Positions 27,667 to 36,794 of a stretch of DNA of 64,000 nucleotides are shown here, in pieces. A model generated the notes under the pieces. That model saw only the letters and a list, made by a program, of their open reading frames with translations. It did no database searches and was not told the DNA's origin. The first letter of the stretch is position 1. Every line of letters starts with the position of its first letter. Origin of the DNA: Acinetobacter nosocomialis (GTDB taxonomy: Bacteria > Pseudomonadota > Gammaproteobacteria > Pseudomonadales > Moraxellaceae); the NCBI GenBank assembly GCA_025736915.1, contig CP107049.1, positions 1,674,001 through 1,738,000 on the forward strand, written 5' to 3'. A program made the translations under genes and the position numbers.

Positions 27667-29181
27667 ATGTCTTTAAGTCGTATTCGCCTAGCTTCTCTTC
27701 ATGACAAGGTCATCAGTGCTGAACAAGCTGCGCAATTCATCGAAAATGGAATGACCGTTGGTATGAGTGGTTTTACTCGTGCTGGTGAAGCTAAAGCTGT
27801 TCCACAAGCACTTGTAGAGCACGCAAAGAAAAATCCGTTAAAAATCACGTTAATTACGGGTGCTAGCTTAGGTAATGACTTAGACAAACAACTCACGGAA
27901 GCAGGTGTTTTATCTCGTCGTATGCCATTTCAGGTAGACAACACTTTACGTCGTGCGATTAACAACGGCGAAGTTATGTTTATTGACCAACACTTGTCAG
28001 AAACTGTTGAGCAAATGCGTAACCAGCAACTTAAACGTCCAGACGTTGCAGTGATTGAAGCAATTGCAATTACTGAAGATGGTGGCATCATTCCAACAAC
28101 TTCTGTAGGTAACTCTGCAAGCTTTGCTATTTTTGCCGAAAAAGTTATTGTTGAAATCAACACCTCTTTAAGCGAAAGCTTTGAAGGTTTGCACGACATC
28201 TATATTCCGACTTATCGCCCAACACGTACTCCAATTCCATTAACAAAAGTGGATGAGCGTATTGGTACAACGGCAATCCAAATTGATCCTGCAAAAATTG
28301 TAGGTATTGTCTTTAACGACACACATGACTCACCATCAACAGTCACTCCTCCAGATGATGAGACTCAAGGCATTGCAAACCACCTCATTGCTTTCTTTAA
28401 TAAAGAAGTTGCTGAAGGCCGTTTACCAAAGAACCTTGGTCCATTACAAGCAGGGATTGGTTCAATTGCTAACGCTGTATTAACAGGTTTAAAAGATTCT
28501 GATTTTGAAGACCTCATCATGTACTCAGAAGTTCTACAAGACTGTACTTTTGAACTCATTGATGCAGGCAAAATGAAGTTTGCTTCTGGTAGCTCAATTA
28601 CCCTTTCAGCTAAATGTGGCGAAAAAGTTTTTGGCAATATCGAAGCTTACAAAGACAAATTAGTGCTTCGCCCACAAGAGATTTCTAACCATCCTGAACT
28701 GGTTCGTCGTTTAGGGATTATCGGCATTAACACTGCGCTTGAGTTTGATATTTACGGTAACGTGAACTCAACTCACGTATGTGGTACTAAAATGATGAAC
28801 GGTATTGGTGGTTCAGGTGACTTCGCTCGTAATGCACACTTGGCAATCTTTGTAACCAAATCAATTGCTAAAGGCGGCGATATTTCTTCTATCGTGCCAA
28901 TGGTAAGCCACGTTGACCACAGCGAACACGACGTTGATATTTTAGTAACAGAGCAAGGTTTAGCAGACTTACGTGGTTTAGCGCCTCGTGAACGTGCTCG
29001 CGCTATTATTGATAACTGTGTACATCCGCTTTACCGTGATGCATTGAACGACTACTTTGATCGTGCATGTGCTAAAGGTGGTCATACCCCTCATTTACTT
29101 CGTGAAGCATTGTCTTGGCATGCAAACTTCGAAGAAACAGGTCAAATGCTCCAAGCGGCACCTATTGCAAAATCAGCGTAA
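27667..29181 (+). CDS. Acetyl-CoA hydrolase / succinyl-CoA:acetate CoA-transferase family protein
   Basis: Moves CoA between acetate, succinate or propionate and their thioesters. The 504-aa protein has the two-domain family I CoA-transferase fold. Visible features are the N-terminal GMTVGMSGFTRAGEAK, the glutamate expected to attack the thioester in MYSEVLQD, and the C-terminal GGSGDFARNA and VTEQGLADLRGLAPRERA. The length agrees with AarC/Cat1-type enzymes (about 500 aa). GAGG lies 8 nt before the ATG. A stand-alone gene; whether it acts as hydrolase or transferase cannot be told here. Confidence 0.87.
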   Translation: MSLSRIRLASLHDKVISAEQAAQFIENGMTVGMSGFTRAGEAKAVPQALVEHAKKNPLKITLITGASLGNDLDKQLTEAGVLSRRMPFQVDNTLRRAINNGEVMFIDQHLSETVEQMRNQQLKRPDVAVIEAIAITEDGGIIPTTSVGNSASFAIFAEKVIVEINTSLSESFEGLHDIYIPTYRPTRTPIPLTKVDERIGTTAIQIDPAKIVGIVFNDTHDSPSTVTPPDDETQGIANHLIAFFNKEVAEGRLPKNLGPLQAGIGSIANAVLTGLKDSDFEDLIMYSEVLQDCTFELIDAGKMKFASGSSITLSAKCGEKVFGNIEAYKDKLVLRPQEISNHPELVRRLGIIGINTALEFDIYGNVNSTHVCGTKMMNGIGGSGDFARNAHLAIFVTKSIAKGGDISSIVPMVSHVDHSEHDVDILVTEQGLADLRGLAPRERARAIIDNCVHPLYRDALNDYFDRACAKGGHTPHLLREALSWHANFEETGQMLQAAPIAKSA

Positions 29182-29196
29182 GCAATATTTTTAATT

Positions 29197-29225
29197 TAAG
29201 CACTCCTTTGGGGGTGCTTTTTTAT
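29197..29225 (+). terminator. Terminator after the CoA-transferase gene
   Basis: AAGCACTCC / GGGGTGCTT hairpin followed by T residues. Confidence 0.75.
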
Positions 29226-29310
29226 TTGTTTAAATTATTCAAAACTACTGCTCAATTGCGCATTTTTATTTTATCTTTTCAATACATCAAAACAAAAAGT
29301 AGAAATCCAT

Positions 29311-29742
29311 ATGTTCATTATTCGCCAATTTACAAATGCAGATCTGGATGATGTGGTCAATTTATGGGAAAGCTGCGACCTAACCCGTCCTTGGAATAAT
29401 CCTGAAACGGATATTTTTAGAAAAGTTTCACAACAGGATGATTTATTTCTGGTTGCGATTAAAGATGAACAACTGATTGGCACGCTCATGGGCGGCTATG
29501 ACGGCCATAGAGGCTGGATTAACTATTTGGCTGTTCATCCCCATCAACAACGCTTAGGAATCGCTACAGCGCTTGTACAACAGCTTGAGAAGCGCCTCGT
29601 CGCTCGCGGCTGCCCAAAACTTCAATTATTGGTGCGTAAAGACAATCTAAATGTGCTGAACTTTTACGAACAGCTCGGTTACGACGAGGTAGAAGCTGTG
29701 TGTTTAGGCAAACGACTCATTAATGATAGTCCTCATGACTAA
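29311..29742 (+). CDS. ypeA: GNAT acetyltransferase YpeA
   Basis: A 143-aa GNAT protein that resembles E. coli YpeA throughout, including LWESCDLTRPWNNPE, GGYDGHRGWINYLAV, and the C-terminal FYEQLGYDEVE and LGKRLI. The acetyl-CoA-binding signature HPHQQRLGIATALV is visible. The substrate is not established. It stands alone, followed by a tRNA-Phe gene on the other strand. Confidence 0.87.
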   Translation: MFIIRQFTNADLDDVVNLWESCDLTRPWNNPETDIFRKVSQQDDLFLVAIKDEQLIGTLMGGYDGHRGWINYLAVHPHQQRLGIATALVQQLEKRLVARGCPKLQLLVRKDNLNVLNFYEQLGYDEVEAVCLGKRLINDSPHD

Positions 29743-29807
29743 ACACAAATTTTCAGTTGAGCCATTTTTAGAAAGTGAAAGCAATATTGGGGATAACCCT
29801 GTCTGCT

Positions 29808-29833
29808 TGTGGATAAAATGAGATTTATACACA
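29808..29833. promoter_or_regulatory. Inverted pair of DnaA-box-like sequences
   Basis: TGTGGATAA (29808-29816, complement of the consensus TTATCCACA) and TTATACACA (29825-29833, one mismatch) face each other across 8 nt in the gap after ypeA. This could titrate or respond to DnaA, but two boxes can also arise by chance. Confidence 0.3.
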
Positions 29834-29874
29834 AGTGAAGTCTTCATATTTTTTATTAAATAAATAGGCATGAA

Positions 29875-29907
29875 AAAAGCCCCATACTTTAAAGTATGGG
29901 GCTTTTT
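29875..29907. terminator. Terminator, perfect palindrome, between ypeA and tRNA-Phe
   Basis: GCCCCATACTTT / AAAGTATGGGGC (centre about 29890) with flanking A6 and T5 runs; serves the minus-strand tRNA and possibly ypeA. Confidence 0.85.
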
Positions 29908-29913
29908 CGAATA

Positions 29914-29989
29914 TGGTGGCGAGACCCAGGATCGAACTGGGGACACACGGATTTTCAATCCGTTGCTCTACCTACTGAGCTATCACGCC
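29914..29989 (-). tRNA. tRNA-Phe (GAA), copy 1
   Basis: 76-nt cloverleaf with anticodon GAA and encoded CCA. The acceptor stem has a U-U mismatch at position 5-68. Promoter: TTGACT (complement of 30023-30028), 17 bp, CTTAAT (complement of 30000-30005). Confidence 0.96.
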
Positions 29990-30071
29990 GATGGCCTGTA
30001 TTAAGCCGTATCTCAGAACAATAGTCAACAATTATCCTGAGTTTCTGATTTAAATGGGTATTTTTTATACT

Positions 30072-30101
30072 TAAAAAAAATCCCTGATGGGATCAGGGAT
30101 T
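30072..30101 (-). terminator. Terminator of tRNA-Phe copy 2
   Basis: On the minus strand, hairpin ATCCCTGA / TCAGGGAT followed by eight T residues. Confidence 0.85.
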
Positions 30102-30115
30102 GAAAACACAAATAA

Positions 30116-30191
30116 TGGTGGCGAGACCCAGGATCGAACTGGGGACACACGGATTTTCAATCCGTTGCTCTACCTACTGAGCTATCACGCC
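30116..30191 (-). tRNA. tRNA-Phe (GAA), copy 2
   Basis: Identical to copy 1 over the tRNA, including the U-U acceptor mismatch. It has its own terminator and promoter. Confidence 0.96.
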
Positions 30192-30202
30192 GAAGTGGGC
30201 GT

Positions 30203-30231
30203 ATTAAACAATGTTTATATGATCACGTCAA
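30203..30231 (-). promoter_or_regulatory. Promoter of tRNA-Phe copy 2
   Basis: Minus strand: TTGACG (complement of 30226-30231), 17 bp, TTTAAT (complement of 30203-30208). Confidence 0.65.
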
Positions 30232-30296
30232 GCAACTTCCGTGTTTTTTGTAACAAGTGTTTAATTTTAAATCACAAATACAGTAAAAATAGGATT

Positions 30297-30680
30297 TTAG
30301 CTATGCAATTTACCAATATGCGCTAAGCAGCGATGAATGGCACCACAGCCTGGCTCAAAAATTTTAACGCCTTTTGATTCTTCTATACGACAAGCTTCTT
30401 CTACCAAGCGCTCAGCTACCCCACGACCACGGTTCGCAGGGTGCACCACAATATATTCAAGTACCTTGCTTTCACCTTGTCCTGAACACCAGATTGCACC
30501 TATAATTTTGGTGTTAAATTCGGCAGTGTATAGCGTGGTATACTGCTGTAAATCTTGTTCAAGTTGTTCAATCGCATCGTGCCCGTCACCAAACTCCGGA
30601 CTTGTATCATACAATCGCTCAAGCTGATCGCGGATCTCTGAATTATCTAGAGAACTATAAGCATGTACGGTAATAGGCAT
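30297..30680 (-). CDS. GNAT acetyltransferase, PanZ-like
   Basis: A 127-aa GNAT-fold protein with the acetyl-CoA-binding motif VVHPANRGRGVAERLVEEA. Its size and the segment YTAEFNTKIIGA resemble PanZ/PanM, the acetyl-CoA sensor that triggers maturation of aspartate decarboxylase PanD. This is a family-level resemblance only; a free acetyltransferase is also possible. A strong site, AGGAGGG, precedes the ATG. The gene is divergent from hisB with a 22-bp near-palindrome between them. Confidence 0.7.
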   Translation of the reverse strand: MPITVHAYSSLDNSEIRDQLERLYDTSPEFGDGHDAIEQLEQDLQQYTTLYTAEFNTKIIGAIWCSGQGESKVLEYIVVHPANRGRGVAERLVEEACRIEESKGVKIFEPGCGAIHRCLAHIGKLHS

Positions 30681-30708
30681 TGATTAACCCTCCTGAGCAA
30701 ACTATGAT

Positions 30709-30730
30709 GCTGTCACGAATTCGTCACAGC
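30709..30730. promoter_or_regulatory. 22-bp near-perfect palindrome between the PanZ-like gene and hisB
   Basis: GCTGT-C-ACGAATTCGT-C-ACAGC: the outer 5 bp and the inner 10 bp pair, with one C/C mismatched position. It is the best operator candidate in the divergent region. Confidence 0.5.
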
Positions 30731-30782
30731 GAAATTGTCGTTAACATCCAATCATTTTTGACGTTTTTTGAGGAACGTGTCC

Positions 30783-31376
30783 ATGACGCAACGTATCAGT
30801 GAAGTGGTTAGAAATACCAATGAAACCAAAATTCGAGTTCGTTTAAATCTCGATGGTACTGGTCAAGGCACACTAAACACCGGAGTTCCATTTTTAGACC
30901 ATATGATTGATCAAATCAAGCGACATGGCTTATTTGATATCGATATTCATTGTGATGGAGACCTCGAGATTGACGATCATCATACCGTAGAGGACTGCGG
31001 TATCACGCTTGGACAGGCTTTTGCGCAAGCTTTAGGTGATAAAAAAGGTTTACGTCGTTATGGTCATTTTTATGCGCCATTAGACGAAGCTTTATCTCGC
31101 GTTGTTGTAGATTTATCTGGTCGTCCGGGTTTATTTATGGATATTCCATTTACTCGCGCACGTATCGGCACATTTGATGTGGATTTATTTTCCGAGTTTT
31201 TCCAAGGTTTCGTAAACCATGCGCTTATGACCTTACATATTGATAACTTGAAGGGTAAAAATAGCCACCATCAAATCGAGAGTGTATTTAAAGCACTAGC
31301 ACGTGCTTTACGTATGGCATGTGAAATTGATCCACGTGCTGAAAACACGATTGCATCGACAAAAGGTAGCCTCTAA
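30783..31376 (+). CDS. hisB: Imidazoleglycerol-phosphate dehydratase HisB
   Basis: Dehydrates imidazoleglycerol phosphate to imidazole-acetol phosphate in histidine synthesis. The 197-aa protein is the single-function type, without the phosphatase domain of E. coli HisB. Metal-binding motifs are visible: [18 protein letters not shown], the second histidine cluster KNSHHQIE, and [11 protein letters not shown]. The ATG at 30783 is preceded by GAGGAA; a TTG at 30768 opens the same frame but is not needed. Its stop overlaps the hisH start. Confidence 0.96.
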   Translation: MTQRISEVVRNTNETKIRVRLNLDGTGQGTLNTGVPFLDHMIDQIKRHGLFDIDIHCDGDLEIDDHHTVEDCGITLGQAFAQALGDKKGLRRYGHFYAPLDEALSRVVVDLSGRPGLFMDIPFTRARIGTFDVDLFSEFFQGFVNHALMTLHIDNLKGKNSHHQIESVFKALARALRMACEIDPRAENTIASTKGSL

Positions 31377-31993
31377 TGACACGTATCGCGTTACTTGATT
31401 ATGGCATGGGCAATCTACACTCAGCTGCTAAAGCACTTGAGCATGTAGGCGCTACAGTCGATGTAACTAACGACCCAAAATTAATTGCACAAGCCGATAA
31501 AATTGTTTTCCCAGGTGTGGGGGCAATGCGTGACTGTATGCAAGGCATGCGTGAAGCAGGTATTGATGAAGTCGTACGCAACGCTGCTTTTAATAAGCCA
31601 GTTCTTGCGATTTGTGTAGGCATGCAAGCATTACTGCAAAGTTCTGAAGAAAATGGCGGTGTAGACGCACTAGGCATTTTTGAAGGGGTGGTCAAACACT
31701 TCCCTCAAATGGAAGGTTTAAAAGTCCCACATATGGGCTGGAACCAAGTTCACCAAATGGACCCAAGCCATCCAATGTGGAACAACATTGAACAAGATGC
31801 TCGCTTCTACTTTGTACACAGCTACTATGTTGAACCTAAAGATGAAAACCTTGTGGCTGCAACATGCGAATATGGCGTGAACTTCTGTACGGCAATTCAC
31901 AAAGATAATTTATTTGCGACTCAATTCCACCCAGAGAAAAGTCACACTGCAGGCTTACAGTTACTTAAAAACTTTGTGGAATGGAATATTTAA
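31376..31993 (+). CDS. hisH: Imidazole glycerol phosphate synthase, glutaminase subunit HisH
   Basis: Supplies ammonia from glutamine to HisF. The 205-aa class I amidotransferase shows the nucleophile in ICVGMQAL, the oxyanion region YGMGNLHS and [11 protein letters not shown], and the catalytic His and Glu in QFHPEKS. The ATG overlaps the hisB stop by one base (TAATG), indicating coupling. Its partner hisF lies 8 kb downstream on the same strand. Confidence 0.96.
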   Translation: MTRIALLDYGMGNLHSAAKALEHVGATVDVTNDPKLIAQADKIVFPGVGAMRDCMQGMREAGIDEVVRNAAFNKPVLAICVGMQALLQSSEENGGVDALGIFEGVVKHFPQMEGLKVPHMGWNQVHQMDPSHPMWNNIEQDARFYFVHSYYVEPKDENLVAATCEYGVNFCTAIHKDNLFATQFHPEKSHTAGLQLLKNFVEWNI

Positions 31994-32011
31994 TTTCACA
32001 AAAGCTTTAAA

Positions 32012-32044
32012 CAGATCAGGTCTAGATGGCCTGATCTTTTTTTT
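32012..32044 (+). terminator. Terminator after hisBH
   Basis: AGATCAGG / CCTGATCT stem (32013-32020 and 32030-32037) with a T-run after it. Confidence 0.85.
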
Positions 32045-32145
32045 TATTTATAATAACTACTAATCATTTATAGAATGATATTTTATTCAACAAAATATTG
32101 AATATTCATACTTTTAAATAAAACCAAATGATCAGGATAAACACA

Positions 32146-32694
32146 ATGAATTCACCTTTTGAAAATCAGCCACTTCAGCAGGATTCGCCCTTTAAGGCAA
32201 ATGGCCGTTTCGGACGACTCTCTTACGCTGCTTGGACCTTCCTATTTACCTTAACCCTCGCTGCTGTTGTTCTACTTATTATTTTTACTTTCGGACTTAC
32301 ACAAAATGAGGGCGCTCAAGGCTTTACTGCGCCGGGCTTAGTCTCTATTGCTATTCTCTATATCGTCGGTATTTATATTAGCTTCGTATTTACTATTCGC
32401 CGTTTGCATGACCGTAATAATACAGGTTGGTTATCTTTACTCATGCTCGTACCCATCGTGAATATTGGCCTTGCCATTTATTTATTCTGTGCAAAAGGAA
32501 CTGAAGGTCCTAATGATTATGGACCGAAGCGTCCAACGCCAAGCTGGGAACGTGTTTTAGGCTGGATTTATATTGCACTTATTCCACTTGCAGTCATTTT
32601 TGCTATTGTTGCCACAATCATGGCTCCTACCTATGAAGGCTATGTTGAAAAAAGCGAAAGCGTTATCATTGGGTCGCCATCTCAGTCTCAATAA
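32146..32694 (+). CDS. DUF805 membrane protein
   Basis: A 182-aa inner-membrane protein with four hydrophobic segments. The DUF805 signatures are GRFGRLSYAAW near the N-terminus and IRRLHDRNNTGW in the middle, followed by GPNDYGP. The function of DUF805 is unknown. AGGA lies before the ATG at 32146. It separates hisBH from hisA. Confidence 0.85.
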   Translation: MNSPFENQPLQQDSPFKANGRFGRLSYAAWTFLFTLTLAAVVLLIIFTFGLTQNEGAQGFTAPGLVSIAILYIVGIYISFVFTIRRLHDRNNTGWLSLLMLVPIVNIGLAIYLFCAKGTEGPNDYGPKRPTPSWERVLGWIYIALIPLAVIFAIVATIMAPTYEGYVEKSESVIIGSPSQSQ

Positions 32695-32709
32695 TTTTTA
32701 AAGTCGCGT

Positions 32710-32737
32710 ATAAAGCCTAGTTCTCTAGGCTTTATTC
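32710..32737 (+). terminator. Terminator after the DUF805 gene
   Basis: ATAAAGCCTAG / CTAGGCTTTAT hairpin with loop TTCT; T-run short, so moderate. Confidence 0.65.
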
Positions 32738-32780
32738 ATATATAAAGCTAATAGCTCAATTTATTTGTACGCTGTTAAAT

Positions 32781-33422
32781 ATGTCCGAAGCCCCTTCCCT
32801 CCTTGATAAAGCCTCTATTCAGCAGCTTCCACCTTTTAAAAATCTTAACCACCAAAATATTGTGGTGATTGAAAATACTGAGCAATGCAAAACTATTGAA
32901 GAAGAATTAAAAGCAGCGATCTTTTTAGGATTTGATTCGGAATCTAAACCGACATTTCGGGTGGGTGAAGTTTCGACAGGTCCACATCTGATTCAGCTTG
33001 CCGCTGAACATAAAGTCTATTTATTTCATGTCAATTCATCGACTTTAAAATTTTTGCAGCCTATTTTGTCCAATCCAAAACAACTTAAAGTCGGTTTTGG
33101 CCTTAAAAATGATAAGCATATTTTTCACAAAAAAGGCATAGAGCTTGAAAGCTGCATTGACCTTGCTAAAGGTTTTAGTCACTTTGGTTTTACCCAGCAA
33201 ATGGGTGTACAAAAAGCTGTAGCACTGTTGTTTGGGCAGTATCTTTCGAAGTCAAAGAAAATCGGAACATCAAATTGGGCACAAAAGCCACTTAACTCAC
33301 AACAAATCAGTTATGCCGCTGCCGATGCTTATGCAGCTCTACTGGTATTTTTAGAGCTTCGTAAACAAAACCTATTACCGACTCACATTTCACAAACGAT
33401 TCAAACCGCACTTCACGCGTAA
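32781..33422 (+). CDS. RNase D-like 3'-5' exonuclease (DEDDy)
   Basis: Predicted 3'-5' exonuclease, 213 aa, similar to the exonuclease domain of RNase D and Werner-type proteins. All DEDDy residues are present: Asp52 and Glu54 (GFDSES), Asp111 (LKND) and Tyr178/Asp182 (ISYAAADAY). The HRDC domain of RNase D is absent. DNA or RNA specificity cannot be decided. It is on the same strand as hisA, which starts 94 bp downstream. Confidence 0.87.
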   Translation: MSEAPSLLDKASIQQLPPFKNLNHQNIVVIENTEQCKTIEEELKAAIFLGFDSESKPTFRVGEVSTGPHLIQLAAEHKVYLFHVNSSTLKFLQPILSNPKQLKVGFGLKNDKHIFHKKGIELESCIDLAKGFSHFGFTQQMGVQKAVALLFGQYLSKSKKIGTSNWAQKPLNSQQISYAAADAYAALLVFLELRKQNLLPTHISQTIQTALHA

Positions 33423-33516
33423 AGTTATAAAAGTCTTTTCTAAGGCTTAGCGATTGATCAATACTTTGCTAAGATGTGCACAATTTCATAAACATGATGA
33501 AGCAAGGAGCGAAAGC

Positions 33517-34248
33517 ATGCTAATCATTCCAGCAATTGACCTGAAAGATGGTAAATGTGTGCGTTTAAAACAAGGGCGTATGGAAGACGATACCGTTTTC
33601 TCTGACGATCCAGTTGCAACTGCCCAGCATTGGGTAAATGAAGGCGCACGTCGTTTACATTTGGTTGATTTGAATGGCGCTTTCGCAGGTACTCCAATTC
33701 ATAAACCTGTTGTTGAAGCAATTGCTAAAGCTCAGCCAGAATTACCAATTCAAATTGGTGGTGGTATTCGCTCATTAGAAACGATTGAACACTATTTAGA
33801 AGCTGGTGTGACTTTTGTCATTATTGGTACTAAAGCAGTTCAAGAGCCTGAATTTGTAGAAGAAGCTTGTAAGCGCTTTGCTGGCCACATCATTGTTGGT
33901 ATTGATGCCATGAATGGTATGGTTGCAACTGACGGCTGGGCAAACGTTACTGATGTTAAAGCAACTGATTTAGCAAAACGTTTTGCAGATGCAGGCGTGT
34001 CTAGCATTGTTTATACAGACATTGCGCGTGACGGCATGATGCAAGGGGTAAACGTTGAGCAGACTGTCAACTTGGCTCAATACTCAGGCTTACCAGTGAT
34101 TGCTTCAGGTGGCGTAACTAACCTTGATGACGTTCGTAACTTAAAAGGCAAACCGGGCATTTTAGGCGCAATCACAGGTCGTGCAATTTATGAAGGTACT
34201 TTAAACCTTCGTGAAGCTCAGCTTCTGTTAGATGAAAACCGTCTTTAA
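33517..34248 (+). CDS. hisA: ProFAR isomerase HisA
   Basis: Isomerises ProFAR to PRFAR in histidine synthesis. The 243-aa (beta/alpha)8 barrel has the catalytic aspartates in [12 protein letters not shown] (N-terminal) and in [11 protein letters not shown]. Phosphate-binding motifs are IGGGIRS and [10 protein letters not shown]. The ATG at 33517 has AAGGAG before it; upstream in-frame codons are spurious. It is a paralogue of hisF in this window. Confidence 0.96.
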   Translation: MLIIPAIDLKDGKCVRLKQGRMEDDTVFSDDPVATAQHWVNEGARRLHLVDLNGAFAGTPIHKPVVEAIAKAQPELPIQIGGGIRSLETIEHYLEAGVTFVIIGTKAVQEPEFVEEACKRFAGHIIVGIDAMNGMVATDGWANVTDVKATDLAKRFADAGVSSIVYTDIARDGMMQGVNVEQTVNLAQYSGLPVIASGGVTNLDDVRNLKGKPGILGAITGRAIYEGTLNLREAQLLLDENRL

Positions 34249-34259
34249 TTTTTAAGATG

Positions 34260-34289
34260 TAAAAAAAGAGCCTGTTTAGGCTCTTTTTT
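34260..34289. terminator. Terminator between hisA and the ABC exporter (bidirectional)
   Basis: AGAGCC / GGCTCT stem with A-run before and T-run after. Confidence 0.8.
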
Positions 34290-34304
34290 ATTACTTAATA
34301 ATCT

Positions 34305-35996
34305 TTAATTTAATAACTTTTCTAAATCAATCACCTCATCTGCAATCTCCATTGCATAAGGTGAATGCGTAATCATAATCACGGACGGAACAACTTGCTG
34401 AATATATGCAAGTATATCTTTTGCAGTATCTACATCTAAAGCTGCGGTCGGTTCATCTAATATGATGAGTTGTGGGCGTGCTAAAAGACCTCGAAGGATA
34501 CAAATTCTTTGCTTTTCTCCCCCTGAAAAATTCTTATAAATTTCAGTTAGATCATCATCGAGCGTTAAATGATGTTTTTTCAAAATATGCAATAAATTAA
34601 ACTGCTCAAGCATTTGAAATAAGTAAGAATCTTCATATATATACTGAGAGTTATAAACCAAATTATCTCTTAAAGAATAAGGAAAAATTACAGGTTGCTG
34701 GGCAACATAGACCACTTCATCAAAAATATGGTTAGAAAAATTATGACTAATATCGATATTTTTATAAAAAAGCTGCCCTGACTGAATCTGATATATCCCC
34801 ATTAAATAATTCATCAGAGAAGTTTTACCTAGCCCTGTTTGACCAATCACGACATACGTTTTATTAGCCAAGATTGTTAAATTAAAATGATCTACTGCCC
34901 TTTTTCCTAACAAAAATTTAGCATTTATAAATTGGAATAAGACTTCAGAATGTTGAATGGTAGATGATGTATATTGTTCTTTCTTGAGATTAAAATACTG
35001 TCGATATTTTGCTAAGGCCACAAAGTTGCCATTTAACCGCATCAAGCTTTGGGAAACAGCTAAAAATGGATTGGTGAGTTGAATAATATAAGTGCTTATC
35101 AATACGAAAGCCCCAGCTGTCAATTGTTTGTCAGTTGAAAGAAATACGGTAAATAACATAAAAATAAGTAAGAATAAAAAGATCATAAACAACTGAGAAA
35201 TCATCAATAATCCTATTTTCTTATTCCTATCTTTTGCCGTTGTGATATATAAATTTAGAGTGTCATTAAATTTTGATAACTGAAACGGCACTGCATTTTT
35301 TACTTTAATTTCATAGGAGTTAGATATTTGATGTATTAAATGACTATTCACTAAATTGTCTTTTTCATACATGGCATCGAATAATGAACTACTTCTTTTA
35401 TTTATATGAAAGGAAACGATGAAAATAATAATAGCGACCAATAAAAAGCTAATACTGAAAAGTAGACTAATGGTCGTAAACAAAACCGCAAAAATCATCA
35501 CCAATTGAAAAATAATTGGTCCTAAATAAAAAATCAACGTTAAATTAATCTCACCAAAAGCAGTACTTCCTCTTTCAAGATCACTCATTACTGTTCCAGC
35601 CTCGATTTGATCTTGTGCATCTTTTTTTAGATTTAAATAATTTTTTAAGCCTGCAGAAATTAATGATCCTTTGAAATCGACCATCAAATAAGCTCCAAAA
35701 ATATTTTGCGTCCAATGGCATAGCTCATTGGCTAACCATGCGGTCGCGTAGGCAAGTACAAGTAGATATAAAAAATTAAATGGGAGTTGAATATTGAATA
35801 AAAAATTATATTCGTGTGCAGAATAATCAATAATAATTTTTAGCAAGTATGGCAATAAAGTCGTAAAAAAAGCTGCAAATACCACTAATAAAAACATAAG
35901 AAACATACTACTTCTTTGTTTCTTATAATTTTCTTTAGAAATATTCCATATAAATTTATAGTTCTGAATATCTTGCGAACTTAATAAAAACTTCAT
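34305..35996 (-). CDS. ABC exporter (fused permease-ATPase half-transporter)
   Basis: A 563-aa half-transporter for an unknown substrate. Residues 1-330 carry six membrane helices (ABC transmembrane type 1). The ATPase domain shows Walker A GQTGLGKTS (385-393), signature FSGGEKQR (490-497), Walker B LIILDEP (510-516) and the H-loop THSP (about 543). The coding sequence is more AT-rich and richer in Ile, Phe, Asn and Lys than its neighbours, which suggests acquisition. It stands alone between hisA and an XRE regulator, opposite to the his genes. It would act as a homodimer. Confidence 0.88.
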   Translation of the reverse strand: MKFLLSSQDIQNYKFIWNISKENYKKQRSSMFLMFLLVVFAAFFTTLLPYLLKIIIDYSAHEYNFLFNIQLPFNFLYLLVLAYATAWLANELCHWTQNIFGAYLMVDFKGSLISAGLKNYLNLKKDAQDQIEAGTVMSDLERGSTAFGEINLTLIFYLGPIIFQLVMIFAVLFTTISLLFSISFLLVAIIIFIVSFHINKRSSSLFDAMYEKDNLVNSHLIHQISNSYEIKVKNAVPFQLSKFNDTLNLYITTAKDRNKKIGLLMISQLFMIFLFLLIFMLFTVFLSTDKQLTAGAFVLISTYIIQLTNPFLAVSQSLMRLNGNFVALAKYRQYFNLKKEQYTSSTIQHSEVLFQFINAKFLLGKRAVDHFNLTILANKTYVVIGQTGLGKTSLMNYLMGIYQIQSGQLFYKNIDISHNFSNHIFDEVVYVAQQPVIFPYSLRDNLVYNSQYIYEDSYLFQMLEQFNLLHILKKHHLTLDDDLTEIYKNFSGGEKQRICILRGLLARPQLIILDEPTAALDVDTAKDILAYIQQVVPSVIMITHSPYAMEIADEVIDLEKLLN

Positions 35997-36178
35997 TTAT
36001 CTATCTTTTTTCTATTAAAACGAGTTAAAAATAATTTCATTACCTAAGAAATATCATAACTTGTCTTATTTATTGTTCTTCATGTTTTTTGTTTAAAATT
36101 AGACTTTCAAATTTTTAAATAAGATAAATTCACTATATAAAACCAAATACTTCATATAATTTTGAAAAGACTTTAAAG

Positions 36179-36730
36179 TTAATACACCACATTACGAATA
36201 AATTTAAGTACTTGATTACCACTATTGATATAAGTATAAGTCACTGAACTAGCATATATAAATGAAGAACCAGCAAAGATAGTTTTTGAGCTATCTGCAA
36301 ATTGTATCGTTAGCTCACCTTCTAATACATAAATCAGTTCTTGCCACCCTTCTGGGTCTGCTTCAGCAATATAAGACTCCCCTACTGCCAATGACCACGT
36401 CCAAAGCTCAACTTGGCTATGAGACGGAACTGAAGCCAGTAATGTTGCTTTGCTTTGCTCTTTTTCACCCTGCCAAGCAAGTACATTAACCAAGGCTTGT
36501 TCTTTATGCTCGGGTGCGCTCACAATCGTTCTAAAGTCTACCCCCAACACTATCGCAATCGCGTCGAGTTTAGCTAGGCTGATATTGACTTGTCCTGTTT
36601 CTAAAGCAGCAATCGTTCGTCTACTTACACCTGCCTGATCTGCCAAGTCCTGTTGGCTTAAACCACGCTCATCTCTTAATGAACGGATATTTGTGCCTAC
36701 GTGCTGTAAAACGGTACTCGACTGGCTCAT
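36179..36730 (-). CDS. XRE-family regulator with cupin sensor domain
   Basis: A 183-aa cytoplasmic regulator. The N-terminal helix-turn-helix (GLSQQDLADQAGVSRRTIAALE) is followed by a C-terminal cupin_2-like barrel (WQELIYVLEGELTIQFAD), a fold used in many small-molecule sensors. It is divergent from an EamA exporter, with two ATATTGC-type dyads between them, so it probably controls that exporter. No clear ribosome site precedes the ATG at 36730; it may be leaderless. Confidence 0.83.
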   Translation of the reverse strand: MSQSSTVLQHVGTNIRSLRDERGLSQQDLADQAGVSRRTIAALETGQVNISLAKLDAIAIVLGVDFRTIVSAPEHKEQALVNVLAWQGEKEQSKATLLASVPSHSQVELWTWSLAVGESYIAEADPEGWQELIYVLEGELTIQFADSSKTIFAGSSFIYASSVTYTYINSGNQVLKFIRNVVY

Positions 36731-36757
36731 AGAATAGGTTAGTAAAGAAAATTTGAG

Positions 36758-36769
36758 CAATATATTGCA
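36758..36769. promoter_or_regulatory. Operator candidate 1 (GCAATATATTGC)
   Basis: Perfect 12-bp palindrome in the 98-bp region between the XRE-cupin gene and the EamA gene, followed by ACA. It is matched by a second box 38 bp away. Confidence 0.55.
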
Positions 36770-36794
36770 CAAAATGGAAGAATAGCGCAACATG

